Counted from the stretch's first letter, positions 43,682 through 53,078 are shown. The stretch: 64,000 nt of DNA from Bradyrhizobium sp. ISRA430 (GCF_029909975.1 NZ_CP094516.1:2480001-2544000); one strand, 5' to 3'. Numbers and translations: made by a program. The notes: generated by a model from the sequence alone, not told the origin.

Positions 43682-45337
43682 CTACGACGCAGCCGCCCCC
43701 GCCTGCTCCGCCCGCTCCATCACAAACCCCTCGTATCCCTTGGCCGCGACGTCGTTGCAGATCTGCCGGTAGACGCCGACGCCGCCGATATAGGGCATGA
43801 AGATGCGCGGCTTGCCGGGGATGTTGGCACCCATGTACCAGGAATTGGCCTGCGGATAGAGCGTGCCATGGGCAACCTCGTTGACGTGGGCGACCCATTT
43901 GTCCTCAGCCGCCCTGCCCGCCTCCATCGCGGCGAGGCCATGCTTGCGCATGTGGACGAGACAGTCCGCGATCCAGTCGACATGCTGCTCGATCGAGACG
44001 ATCATGTTCGACAGCACCGACGGGCTGCCGGGGCCAGTGACGATGAAGAGGTTCGGAAAGCCCGCACTCATCAGGCCGAGATAGGTCTTTGGCCCTTCCG
44101 CCCATTTCCGGTTCAGCGTGTGTCCGCCGCGGCCGCGAATGTCGATCTTCGCCACCGATCCGGTCATGGCGTCGAACCCGGTTGCGAGCACCAGCGCATC
44201 GACTTCATAGTCGGTGCCTGCGACACGGACGGCGTTCGCGGTGATTTCCTCGATCGGGTTGGACTTGATATCGACCAGCGAGACGTTCGGCCGGTTGAAG
44301 GTCGCGAAATAATCGGTGTCGATGCAGATGCGCTTGGTGCCGATCGGATGGCTGTCGGGCTGGAGCAGTCTTGCGGTCTCAGGGTCCTTCACAATCTCGG
44401 CGATCTTGCCGCGCACGAAATCGGCGGCCGTGTCGTTCGCGGCCCGGTCGAGAGCGAGATTGTTGTAGACATACATGAAGGTGAGCCCGCCGCGCTCCCA
44501 GCGCGTTTCATACTTGGCGCGCCTCGCGTCCGTGTCGTCATCGAGCGCGCCGCGATCGGGCTGCTGCGCATAGATGCCGTTGCGTGTCACCTCGCGGGCA
44601 AAGCGGCGGATCTCCGGATAGTTTTTCCGGAACGCGCTGCGCTCCTCCTCGGTCAGCGCGGCGTTGCGGGCGGGAATCGAAAAATTCGCGGTGCGCTGAA
44701 ATACGGTCAGATGCCTTGCCTGCTCCGCGATAACAGGTGCCGACTGGATGCCCGAGGAGCCGGTGCCGATGAGGCCGACGCGCAAGCCCGTGAAATCAAC
44801 CGGCTCATGGGGCCAGTTGCCGGTGTGATAGACCGCTCCCTCAAAGTCCTCGAGGCCCTTGATGTCAGGCTTGCGCGCATTCGACAGGCAGCCGGTCGCA
44901 AGCACCACGAATTTGGCGCTCACTGTTTTTCCGTCAGAGGTCGTCACCGACCAACTATTCGAGCGCGCATCGAATGCGGCGCGATCGACGCGGGTGTCGA
45001 ATTGGATGTCGCGACGCAGATCGAAGCGGTCGGCGACGTGGTTGGCGTATTTCAGGATCTCCGGCTGCGGCGCGTAGCGCTCGCTCCAGTCCCATTCCTG
45101 CTGCAGCTCTTCCGAGAACGAGTAGGAATACTGCATGCTCTCGACGTCGCAGCGCGCGCCGGGATAGCGGTTCCAGTACCAGGTGCCGCCGACGCCTCCA
45201 CCCTGCTCATAGACCCGCACCGAGAAACCAAGCCCGCGCAGACGATGCAGCATGTACATGCCGGCAAAGCCCGCGCCGACGACGACCACGTCGTAGGCTT
45301 CGGTTGCATGGGCCGGGCTCGAATCCGCTGACGACAT
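43682..45337 (-). CDS. Baeyer-Villiger-type flavin monooxygenase
   Basis: 551-residue flavoprotein of the cyclohexanone-monooxygenase class. Two Rossmann motifs are seen: VVVGAGFAGMYML (FAD) and GLIGTGSSGIQSAP (NADPH). Between them FEGAVYHTGNWPH fits the Baeyer-Villiger fingerprint FxGxxxHxxxWP, with His where Asp is usual. WYWNRYPGARCDVES is the typical active-site loop. It would insert oxygen next to a ketone, giving an ester or lactone. I chose ATG 45337 behind GAGGGAGCG. It is divergent from the nitronate monooxygenase gene. Confidence 0.87.
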   Translation of the reverse strand: MSSADSSPAHATEAYDVVVVGAGFAGMYMLHRLRGLGFSVRVYEQGGGVGGTWYWNRYPGARCDVESMQYSYSFSEELQQEWDWSERYAPQPEILKYANHVADRFDLRRDIQFDTRVDRAAFDARSNSWSVTTSDGKTVSAKFVVLATGCLSNARKPDIKGLEDFEGAVYHTGNWPHEPVDFTGLRVGLIGTGSSGIQSAPVIAEQARHLTVFQRTANFSIPARNAALTEEERSAFRKNYPEIRRFAREVTRNGIYAQQPDRGALDDDTDARRAKYETRWERGGLTFMYVYNNLALDRAANDTAADFVRGKIAEIVKDPETARLLQPDSHPIGTKRICIDTDYFATFNRPNVSLVDIKSNPIEEITANAVRVAGTDYEVDALVLATGFDAMTGSVAKIDIRGRGGHTLNRKWAEGPKTYLGLMSAGFPNLFIVTGPGSPSVLSNMIVSIEQHVDWIADCLVHMRKHGLAAMEAGRAAEDKWVAHVNEVAHGTLYPQANSWYMGANIPGKPRIFMPYIGGVGVYRQICNDVAAKGYEGFVMERAEQAGAAAS

Positions 45338-45586
45338 CGCTGGGCGCTCCCTCGTTATTGCTTGCTGTCGGACAGCATTCTCTTCGCCTCGCGAAAGCGC
45401 AAGTGGCAAATCGGCGTTGCTCTGACCGCTTATTTTGTGGAGCGGAATGCGTTACCCACCACGCGACGCCTGCACGCAAGATGTACGGCGAAATCCGGCG
45501 TGGCATCATGCGCGACGATGGGCTAGCGTCGAATGCTGCGCCAGCAACAGCAACAACAGCAGCGCAAACGCCGCCGGGAGAGGATC

Positions 45587-46720
45587 ATGAAATCGCCGAT
45601 CTGCGACATGCTGGGCATCGAGTTCCCGCTGCTCGCCTTCAGCCATTGCCGCGACGTCGTCGCGGCCGTCAGCCGCGCCGGCGGATTCGGCGTGCTGGGC
45701 GCAACCGTGCATACGCCGGAGACGATCGAGCAGGAACTGAAATGGATCGACGACCACGTCGACGGCAAACCTTATGGCGTCGACGTTCTGATCCCCGAGA
45801 ACATCTCGACCGCGGGCGAGAAGGACGTCACCTGGAAGAGCCTGGAGGCGCGCGTGCCACAAGGGCACCGCGACTATACCCGTGATCTCCTCAAGAAGTA
45901 CGATATCGAGCTGACGACGACCTCCGTCGCCGACAACCAGCCGCAGCCGTTCGACACCAAAACGGCGATGGAACTGCTGGAGGTCTCTTTCCGCCATCCG
46001 ATCCGGCTGATCGCGAACGCACTCGGCGTGCCGCCGAAGGCGATGATCGAGATGGGCAAGAAGCACGACGTGCCGGTCGCCGCGCTCGTCGGCGCCAAGG
46101 AGCATGCGCTGCGCCAAGTTGCGGCCGGGGTCGACATCCTCGTCGTGCAGGGCACCGAGGCCGGCGGGCATTGTGGCGAGGTCTCGACCATGGTGCTGGT
46201 GCCGGAAGTGATCAAGGCCATCAAGCCGATCCGCGACGTGCCGGTGCTGGCGGCCGGCGGCATCATGACCGGGCGGCAGATGGCCGCCTGCATGGCGATG
46301 GGCGCTGCTGGCGTCTGGACCGGCTCGGTGTGGCTCGCGACCGTCGAGGCCGAGACCACGGAGATTTTTCGCGAGAAGATGATCGCAGCGTCCTCGCGCG
46401 ATGCGGTGCGATCGAAGGGCCGCACGGGAAAACCGGCTCGGCAACTCCGCTCGGTCTGGACGGATGCCTGGGACCGCGCGCCGGAGAGCCCGGGCGCGCT
46501 GCCCATGCCGCTGCAAAGCATCATCAGCCGCGACGCCTTTCACTCGATTGATCGCGCCGCGGCCGCCGGCAACGACAAGGCACGCGATCTCGTCAGCTAT
46601 TTCGTCGGCCAGGGTGTCGGCCTGATCGACAGCGTCAAGTCGGCCGGCGCCGTGGTGCAGGAGTTCAAGGAAGAATTTGCCGAAGCCGTCGAGCACATGA
46701 ATGCGCTGGTGGGGGAGTAG
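45587..46720 (+). CDS. Nitronate monooxygenase-family FMN enzyme
   Basis: 377-residue TIM-barrel flavoenzyme (2-nitropropane dioxygenase family). SRAGGFGVLGA, the FMN-phosphate motif QGTEAGGHCGEVSTMVLVPEV and AGGIMTGRQMAACMAMGA are intact. Members oxidise nitronates but several act in CoA-ester or FMN-dependent reductions, so the role here is open. ATG 45587 follows GGGAGAGG. An in-frame ATG at 45533 would add a Gln-rich, Arg-rich leader encoded by a CAG/CAA run; I think that is not translated. Confidence 0.85.
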   Translation: MKSPICDMLGIEFPLLAFSHCRDVVAAVSRAGGFGVLGATVHTPETIEQELKWIDDHVDGKPYGVDVLIPENISTAGEKDVTWKSLEARVPQGHRDYTRDLLKKYDIELTTTSVADNQPQPFDTKTAMELLEVSFRHPIRLIANALGVPPKAMIEMGKKHDVPVAALVGAKEHALRQVAAGVDILVVQGTEAGGHCGEVSTMVLVPEVIKAIKPIRDVPVLAAGGIMTGRQMAACMAMGAAGVWTGSVWLATVEAETTEIFREKMIAASSRDAVRSKGRTGKPARQLRSVWTDAWDRAPESPGALPMPLQSIISRDAFHSIDRAAAAGNDKARDLVSYFVGQGVGLIDSVKSAGAVVQEFKEEFAEAVEHMNALVGE

Positions 46721-46730
46721 CAGCCACACC

Positions 46731-46808
46731 GTCATTGCGAGCGCAGCGAAGCAATCCAGGATCTTTCCGCGGCGGCAGTCTGGATTGCTTCGCTGCGCTC
46801 GCAATGAC
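46731..46808. repeat. Intergenic palindromic repeat, GTCATTGCGAGCGCAGCG family
   Basis: GTCATTGCGAGCGCAGCGAA and TTCGCTGCGCTCGCAATGAC are exact complements at the two ends, extended by GCAATCCAG/CTGGATTGC. Same family as 21328-21405. Confidence 0.85.
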
Positions 46809-46835
46809 GAACAATCAACACCGTGAATTGAAGTC

Positions 46836-48353
46836 ATGACAGACAAGACCAACGTTCCCCCAGACCGCATCCCCGTCATCGTCGGCATCGGTGAGATCAT
46901 CGACCGCCCCAAGGAGATCACAGAGGGCCTCGAGCCGCTCGATCTGCTCGAGCAAGCGCTGCGCCGCGCGGAGCAGGATGCAGGCGCAAAGCTGCTCGGC
47001 GAGGTGCAGTCGCTCGACGTCGTCAACTTCCTGAGTTGGCGCTATCGCGACCCGGAGAAGCTGCTGGCGCAGCGCCTCGGCGTTACGCCTGCGCATTGCT
47101 ACTACGGCCCGGTCGGCGGCGAGAGCCCGATCCGCTATATCCACGAGGCGGCGCAGCGAATTGCGCGCGGCGAATGCACCGTCGCCGCGGTCTGCGGCGC
47201 CGAGGCGCAATCGACCGCGACCAAGGCCGAGCGCGCCGGCGCCAAGCTGCCGTGGACACCGTTCGCCCATGACGTCGAGGAGCCCAAGCGCGGCGCGGCG
47301 TTCCAGAAGCCGCTCGCCGTGAAGCTCGGCGTATTCCGCCCCGTTACGGTCTATCCATTCTATGAAGCGGCATCCTCGGCGCATTGGGGCCAGACGCCGC
47401 GCGAGGCGATGGCGGAATCGGGGACGTTGTGGTCGCGCTATTCAGAGGCCGCCGCGCACAATCCCAGCGCCTGGTTGAAGCGCCGCTATGCGCCGGAGGA
47501 GATCACGACGCCGACCGCCGACAACCGCCTGATCGCCTGGCCCTACACGAAACTGATGGTGGCCAACCCCACGGTCAACATGGGCGGCGCGCTGCTCCTC
47601 ACCAGCCTCGCCAAGGCGCGTGCGGCCGGCATCGCCGAGGACCGGCTGGTGTACCCGCTCGGCGGCGCCTCGGCGGAGGAGCCGCGCGACTATCTGCTGC
47701 GCGACCAATTTTATGAGAGCCATCCGCAGAACGCCGTCTTGAAAGCCGTGATGGATCTCGCCGGCGGCGACGGCAGCAAGTTCGACGCGATCGAGCTCTA
47801 TAGCTGCTTCCCCTGCGTGCCGAAGATGGCACGGCGAACGCTGGGCCTGGGACCGGACGTGCAACCCACCGTGAACGGCGGCCTCACCTTCTTCGGCGCC
47901 CCGCTCAACACCTATATGACGCATGCGGCCTGCGCGATGGTGCGGCGCCTGCGCGACGGCGCGAAACTCGGCCTGCTCTATGGCCAGGGCGGCTTCGTCA
48001 CCAAGCACCACGCCCTGTTGGTGTCGAAGACGCCACCACGCGACGTGCTGGCGCAGGAGACCAGCGTGCAGGCCGTAGCCGACCGCAACAAGCGCGCGGT
48101 GCCGGAGTTCGTCACGGCGGCTAGCGGCACGGGCAAGGTCGAGAGCTTTACGGTGCTCTATGGCCGTGGCGGCGAGGTGGAGCACGGCGTGGTCATGCTT
48201 CGCACGAGCGACGACCGGCGCACACTGGCGCGGATTCCGGCGAGCGACGAGGCGACGCTGGCGTATCTGCTCAACATGGACCGCACACCGGTCGGCTCAC
48301 TCGGCGAGATCACGACGGCTGCCGACGGCGTGCCGGAATGGCGGGTGGGATAA
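46836..48353 (+). CDS. Thiolase-like protein lacking the nucleophilic Cys
   Basis: 505-residue thiolase-fold protein with an extra C-terminal domain of about 100 residues. Where thiolases carry the nucleophilic Cys, this has YGPVGGESPIRYIHEAA; the NEAF-type loop reads ELYSCFPCVPK; and the last loop reads LLYGQGGFVTKHHALL. These features match SCP2-thiolase-like proteins (TLP1 group), which lack standard thiolase chemistry. The function may be CoA-ester binding or another reaction. It follows the nitronate monooxygenase gene after a palindromic repeat. Confidence 0.82.
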   Translation: MTDKTNVPPDRIPVIVGIGEIIDRPKEITEGLEPLDLLEQALRRAEQDAGAKLLGEVQSLDVVNFLSWRYRDPEKLLAQRLGVTPAHCYYGPVGGESPIRYIHEAAQRIARGECTVAAVCGAEAQSTATKAERAGAKLPWTPFAHDVEEPKRGAAFQKPLAVKLGVFRPVTVYPFYEAASSAHWGQTPREAMAESGTLWSRYSEAAAHNPSAWLKRRYAPEEITTPTADNRLIAWPYTKLMVANPTVNMGGALLLTSLAKARAAGIAEDRLVYPLGGASAEEPRDYLLRDQFYESHPQNAVLKAVMDLAGGDGSKFDAIELYSCFPCVPKMARRTLGLGPDVQPTVNGGLTFFGAPLNTYMTHAACAMVRRLRDGAKLGLLYGQGGFVTKHHALLVSKTPPRDVLAQETSVQAVADRNKRAVPEFVTAASGTGKVESFTVLYGRGGEVEHGVVMLRTSDDRRTLARIPASDEATLAYLLNMDRTPVGSLGEITTAADGVPEWRVG

Positions 48354-48359
48354 ATTCTT

Positions 48360-48450
48360 GTAGGGTGGGCAAAGGCGTCAGCGCCGTGCCCACCTTTCTT
48401 TCCGAAATTGTGAGGAAAATGGTGGGCACGCTTCGCTTTGCCCACCCTAC
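48360..48450. repeat. Palindromic repeat with 15-bp perfect stem, GTAGGGTGGGCAAAG family
   Basis: GTAGGGTGGGCAAAG at 48360 and CTTTGCCCACCCTAC at 48436-48450 pair perfectly; GTGCCCACC/GGTGGGCAC extend the structure. It lies between the convergent thiolase-like gene and the RND adaptor gene and could act as a two-way terminator. Confidence 0.85.
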
Positions 48451-48460
48451 AGGCTCAGAG

Positions 48461-49660
48461 CTAGCTCCTCGGCGCCTGCTTCTCCGACGCCGTGGCGGGC
48501 TTGCCGCCGGCGGCGCCGACGACGCGGACCTGATCGCCATCGGAGAGGCCGTCCGGCGGGGCCGTGATGATGCGGTCGTCCGGGGCTATGCCCGAGGCGA
48601 GCTCGATCTCGCGACCGAGATCGCGCGCGATCGTCACGGTCTTGAACAGCACCTTGTCGTCGGGACCGACGGTCGCGACGCGCAGGCCGCTGCTGTTGAA
48701 GATCAGAGCGCTGGCGGGAATGCTGAGCGGCGCGGAGTCGCGCTGCAGGCTCAGCTTCACGCTGGCGTAGCCGCCAGGCATCAATTCGCCGCTGGAATTG
48801 TCGAGCCCGAGCTGCATCCGCGTGGTACCGGAGGCGACGTCGACGGCCTGCGAGGAAGCTTCCACCGTGGCCTGGAACGTCCGGTTCGGGTACTCCGGCA
48901 GGGTGATGGTGGCCTTGGCGCCGATCTTGATCGCCGGCACGTAATTCTGCGGCACGTTGACGTAGACCCGCAGCTTGGTGATATCAGAGATCACGAACAT
49001 CGCCGGACCCGAACCGCCGCCGGCATTGATCAGCGCGCCGACGTCGGTGTCGCGCGCCGTGACCACGCCGTCGAACGGCGCGGTGATCTTCTTGTAGCCG
49101 GCCAGCGCTTCCAGCCGCTCGACATTGGCCTGGCCCGAGTGGACGGCCGCGTTCTTGTTGGAGAGGTCGGCGGTGCGCTCGTCGATTTCCTGCGCCGAAA
49201 CGAAGTTGGAGGCGACCAGCGTCTTGCGCCGGTTCAGTGTCGCTTCCGACAGCCGCGCGCTGGCCTGCTGGCTGGCGAGGTCGGCGCGGGCCTGGAGCAG
49301 TTGCTGATCGAGATCGGGCGCCTCGATCTCGGCGATCACCTGCCCCGCCTTGACGCGCGCACCGATGTCGGCGCTCCAGCTCTTCAGGTAACCGCTGACA
49401 CGGGCGAAGATCGGCGCGCGGTAATAGGCCTCGAGCCGGCCCGGCAGGTCGATGGTGGCGTTGAGACCCTTGGCATTGGGCAGGGTGACGGCGACGCTGG
49501 GAACAGCCTGATCGTCGGTCCATTCCTTCAGCTTGGAGCCTTGCTCCTCGCGGGCGCGGATGCCGGTGCCGACGACGAGGCCTGCCGCGATCAGTGCCAC
49601 CACGCCGAAGATGCCCAGTTTCCGGTGCGACACCGGCGAGCGGAGTTCAGTGGGCGACAT
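48461..49660 (-). CDS. RND efflux periplasmic adaptor (membrane fusion protein)
   Basis: 399-residue HlyD-type adaptor. One N-terminal membrane anchor (LGIFGVVALIAAGLVVGTG) is followed by a barrel-sandwich segment GRLEAYYRAPIFARVSGYLKSW, an alpha-hairpin with coiled-coil character (about residues 115-175) and a second lipoyl half ITAPFDGVVTARDTDVGALI. It links the inner-membrane pump to an outer-membrane channel. I chose ATG 49660 with GGAG at good distance; it overlaps the permease gene by 14 bp. No outer-membrane factor is encoded next to it. Confidence 0.9.
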   Translation of the reverse strand: MSPTELRSPVSHRKLGIFGVVALIAAGLVVGTGIRAREEQGSKLKEWTDDQAVPSVAVTLPNAKGLNATIDLPGRLEAYYRAPIFARVSGYLKSWSADIGARVKAGQVIAEIEAPDLDQQLLQARADLASQQASARLSEATLNRRKTLVASNFVSAQEIDERTADLSNKNAAVHSGQANVERLEALAGYKKITAPFDGVVTARDTDVGALINAGGGSGPAMFVISDITKLRVYVNVPQNYVPAIKIGAKATITLPEYPNRTFQATVEASSQAVDVASGTTRMQLGLDNSSGELMPGGYASVKLSLQRDSAPLSIPASALIFNSSGLRVATVGPDDKVLFKTVTIARDLGREIELASGIAPDDRIITAPPDGLSDGDQVRVVGAAGGKPATASEKQAPRS

Positions 49661-52600
49661 GCGGAGTCTCCAATGGGGCGGCGGCTTTGGCGCCTTGTTT
49701 CTTGTGGACCATACTGAACACCACCGGAACAAACATCAGCGTCGCGAAAGTTGCAAAGATCAAGCCACCGATTACGGCGCGGCCAAGTGGCGCATTCTGC
49801 TCGCCGCCCTCGCCCAGCCCCAGGGCCATCGGCGCCATTCCGATGATCATGGCGAGCGCCGTCATCAGCACCGGGCGGAAGCGGACGAAGCCGGCCTCGA
49901 GCGCGGCCGCGACGGGATCGCCCAGCTCCTCATAGCGCTCGCGGGCGAAGGAGATCACGAGCACGCTGTTGGCGGTGGCAACGCCCATACACATGATGGC
50001 ACCGGTAAGCGCCGGCACCGACAGCGTGGTCTCGGTCGTGAACAGCATCCAGACGATGCCGGCCAGCGCGGCCGGCAGCGCCGTGATGATCACGAAGGGA
50101 TCCGACCAGGACTGGAAGTTCACGACGATCAGGAAGTAGATCAGCACGACGGCCCCAAGCAGGCCGAACAAGAGGCCGGTGAAGGCGCTGTTCATGGTCT
50201 GCACCTGACCGAGCAGCACGACGGAAGAGCCCTTCGGCACTTCCTTCGCGGTATCGGCGATCACCTGGCGGATGTCGGCGGCGACCGCGCCGAGGTCGCG
50301 GCCCTGCGTCGTCGCGAAGATCTGCACCAGCGACTGGATGTCGTATTGCGACACCACCGCGCTCGATGTCGAGCGCTTGATGTCGGCGATGCCGCCAAGG
50401 ATCGGCGACTGCGAATTGCCGGACGCCGGCATCGGCAGCGTCTGCAGCGCGCTGAGCGAGTCGATCTGGTATTGCGGCGTCTGCATCACGATGGAATAGG
50501 ACACGCCGTTGTCCGGATTGAGGTAGTAGGTCGGCGCCACCTGCGAGGAGCCCGCGAGATTGACCACGAGGCTGTTGGTGACGTCGCGCTCGGTCAGGCC
50601 GACATATTGCGCACGGGTGCGGTCGACATCAATGTTGAAGGTCGGGCTGTTCGGCGACTGCTGGATGCGCGCATCGGCGACACCGGGGATCCTGCGGACC
50701 TTCGCCAGCAGCTTGTTGGCATAGGCGAAGTTGGCCTCCTGGTTGGCACCACGGATCTGCAGGTCGATCGGGGCCGGCGCGCCGAAATTCAGGATCTGGC
50801 TGACGATGTCGGCCGGAAGGAAGGCGAAGCTGACGCCCGGGAACAGCCGCGGCAACTGCTCGCGCAGCACACGCACATGCTCATCGGTCGGCTTGTGGCC
50901 TTCCTTCAGCTTGATCTGGATGTCGCCGTCCTGCGGGCCGATCACGCCGGTGTTGTTGTATGTCATGTTGATGCCGGAGATCGGCATGCCGATGTTGTCG
51001 GTCAGCGTCTCGATCTCGCCCGAGATCAGCTTGCGGATCGCCTTCTGCACGTCGGCGAGCTGGTTAGCGGTCTCTTCCACGCGGGTGCCGACCTGGGTGC
51101 GGACATGCATCAAGATGTTGCCGGCGTCGACCGCGGGGAAGAAGTTACGCCCGAGGAACGGCACCAGCGCGAACGACGCGCCGACCACGCAGAGGAAGCC
51201 GATCACAAACACGGCACGGTGTGCCAGCGCCATACCCAGAAGGCCGCGATAGCCGCCGCGGAGACGCTCGAACCGCGCCTCGAAGCCGCGCTGGAACCAA
51301 ACGAGCGGATTGCGCGACTTCGGCGGTGCACCCTCGTGATGGACGTGCGCCTGCAAAAGGTAGTTCGCCATGGTCGGCACCAGCGTGCGCGACAGGATGA
51401 ACGACCAGATCATCGCGAACATCACGGCTTCGGCCATCGGCACGAACAGGAAGCGCGCGACGCCGGTGAGGAAGAACATCGGCACGAACACGATGCAGAT
51501 GCAGAGCAGCGAGACGAAGGCCGGCGTCACGATCTGGTTGGCGCCGTCCAGGATCGACTGCTCGACCGGCTTGCCCTGCTCCAGATGGTAGTTGATGTTC
51601 TCGATCGTCACCGTGGCGTCGTCGACGAGGATGCCGACCGCGAGCGCGAGACCGCCGAGCGTCATGATGTTGAGCGTCTCGCCGATTGCCGAGAGCATGA
51701 TGATCGCCCCGAGCACCGACAGCGGGATCGAGATCGCGATGATGATGGTCGAGCGCCAGCTACCGAGGAACAGGAGGATCATGACGCTGGTGAGCAGCGC
51801 CGCGATCACGCCTTCGAAGGCAACGCCTTGAATCGCGCCGCGGACGAACACCGACTGGTCGCCGATGAAGCCGATCTTCAATGCGTCCGGTAGCTGGTCC
51901 TTGACGTCGATCACCTTCTGCTTGATGCCGGCGATGATGTCGAGCGTCGAGGTCGCGCCGGCCTTCAGCACCATCATCAGCACCGAGCGGTTACCGTCGA
52001 CGTGGACGATGTTGGTCTGCGGCGGATTGCCGTCTCTGACGGTTGCGACGTCGCGCACATAGACCATCGCGCCGTTGACCTGACGGATAGGGAGGTCGCC
52101 CAGTTCCTCGATCCGGAGCGGCGAGTTGTTGAGCTGGATCGAGTATTCGAAACTGCCGATCTTCTGGGTCCCGACCGGCGTGATCAGGTTTTGCGCCGCA
52201 AGCGCGTTGGCCACGTCCTGGCCGGAGAGGCCGCGGGCCTGCAGCGCGGTCGGGTTGAGGTCGATCTGGATCTGGCGCTGCTTGCCGCCGAACGGATAGG
52301 GTATCGCCGCGCCGGGCACGGTGACCAGCGGCGTACGGAGCTGGTTGATGCCGAGGTCCGCGAGGTTCTGCTCGGTGAGCCCCTCGCCCGACAGCGCCAC
52401 CTGGATGATCGGCACGGTGGACGCCGAGTAGTTGAGGATCAGCGGCGGGGTTGCGCCCGGCGGCATCTGCTTCAGCAGCGTCTGCGAGATCGCGGTGACC
52501 TGTGCGTTCGCAGTGCGGATGTCGACATTGGGCTGGAAGAAGATCTTGATGATGCCGACGCCGTTATAGGAGTTGGCGACGATGTGCTCGATGTCGTTGA

Positions 52601-52826
52601 CGGTGGTCGTCAGCGCGCGCTGAAACGGCGTGGTGATGCGGCCCGACATCTGGTCCGGCGGCAGGCCCGTGTACTGCCAGACCACGCCGATCACAGGGAT
52701 GCGGATATCCGGGAAGATGTCGGTCGGCGTCCGCAGCGCGGCGAGCGGTCCGATGATCAGAAGCAGCAGCGCGAGCACGACAAACGTGTAGGGCCGGCTC
52801 AGGGCAATACGGACCAGAGCTATCAT
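49647..52826 (-). CDS. RND efflux transporter permease
   Basis: 1059-residue AcrB/HAE1-like proton-driven pump. It begins with a short cytoplasmic piece and first membrane span (FVVLALLLLIIGPLAALRTP), then the porter domain, TM2-6 with LGGLALAVGILVDDATVTIEN containing the paired Asp residues of the proton relay, a second large periplasmic loop, and TM8-12 ending GLIFATFATLMFVPVVFSMVHKK. The gene precedes the adaptor gene in the operon, reversed from the usual order. Substrates are unknown; the group resembles poorly studied RND pumps rather than AcrB itself. Confidence 0.92.
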   Translation of the reverse strand: MIALVRIALSRPYTFVVLALLLLIIGPLAALRTPTDIFPDIRIPVIGVVWQYTGLPPDQMSGRITTPFQRALTTTVNDIEHIVANSYNGVGIIKIFFQPNVDIRTANAQVTAISQTLLKQMPPGATPPLILNYSASTVPIIQVALSGEGLTEQNLADLGINQLRTPLVTVPGAAIPYPFGGKQRQIQIDLNPTALQARGLSGQDVANALAAQNLITPVGTQKIGSFEYSIQLNNSPLRIEELGDLPIRQVNGAMVYVRDVATVRDGNPPQTNIVHVDGNRSVLMMVLKAGATSTLDIIAGIKQKVIDVKDQLPDALKIGFIGDQSVFVRGAIQGVAFEGVIAALLTSVMILLFLGSWRSTIIIAISIPLSVLGAIIMLSAIGETLNIMTLGGLALAVGILVDDATVTIENINYHLEQGKPVEQSILDGANQIVTPAFVSLLCICIVFVPMFFLTGVARFLFVPMAEAVMFAMIWSFILSRTLVPTMANYLLQAHVHHEGAPPKSRNPLVWFQRGFEARFERLRGGYRGLLGMALAHRAVFVIGFLCVVGASFALVPFLGRNFFPAVDAGNILMHVRTQVGTRVEETANQLADVQKAIRKLISGEIETLTDNIGMPISGINMTYNNTGVIGPQDGDIQIKLKEGHKPTDEHVRVLREQLPRLFPGVSFAFLPADIVSQILNFGAPAPIDLQIRGANQEANFAYANKLLAKVRRIPGVADARIQQSPNSPTFNIDVDRTRAQYVGLTERDVTNSLVVNLAGSSQVAPTYYLNPDNGVSYSIVMQTPQYQIDSLSALQTLPMPASGNSQSPILGGIADIKRSTSSAVVSQYDIQSLVQIFATTQGRDLGAVAADIRQVIADTAKEVPKGSSVVLLGQVQTMNSAFTGLLFGLLGAVVLIYFLIVVNFQSWSDPFVIITALPAALAGIVWMLFTTETTLSVPALTGAIMCMGVATANSVLVISFARERYEELGDPVAAALEAGFVRFRPVLMTALAMIIGMAPMALGLGEGGEQNAPLGRAVIGGLIFATFATLMFVPVVFSMVHKKQGAKAAAPLETPHVAH

Positions 52827-53008
52827 TCGCCAGGCAATTCCGGGTCATGCGAGGAAAAAAGAGTCCGCCCCCGCGGGTATTCCTCTTTCCCTTTACCCGG
52901 ACACTGCCGGAAGCGCCAACGCGAAGCGGCGTCGCGCCATTCAATTCACTGCTACCGCACTGCGGAACAAGCATCGCAGCTATGCGAGCGAGGACAGGTC
53001 ACGGTGCA

Positions 53009-53050
53009 GTCCCGACCTCGTGCGCAATTGCGCACGGGGGCCGGGACGAC
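53009..53050. repeat. Short palindromic repeat with 16-bp perfect palindrome
   Basis: GTGCGCAATTGCGCAC at 53020-53035 is a perfect palindrome flanked by GTCCCGACC and GGCCGGGACGAC. It lies 29 bp past the chemotaxis gene's stop and may act as its terminator. It resembles a compact member of the 34587-34705 family. Confidence 0.6.
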
Positions 53051-53078
53051 GTTCGGATACAAAGGCAACCTCAGCAGA

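Noticed and set aside
49533..51893. 786-codon open frame on the plus strand opposite the RND permease
   Set aside because: Antisense of a clear RND transporter; the translation is dominated by Arg, His, Asp and Glu with no domain.
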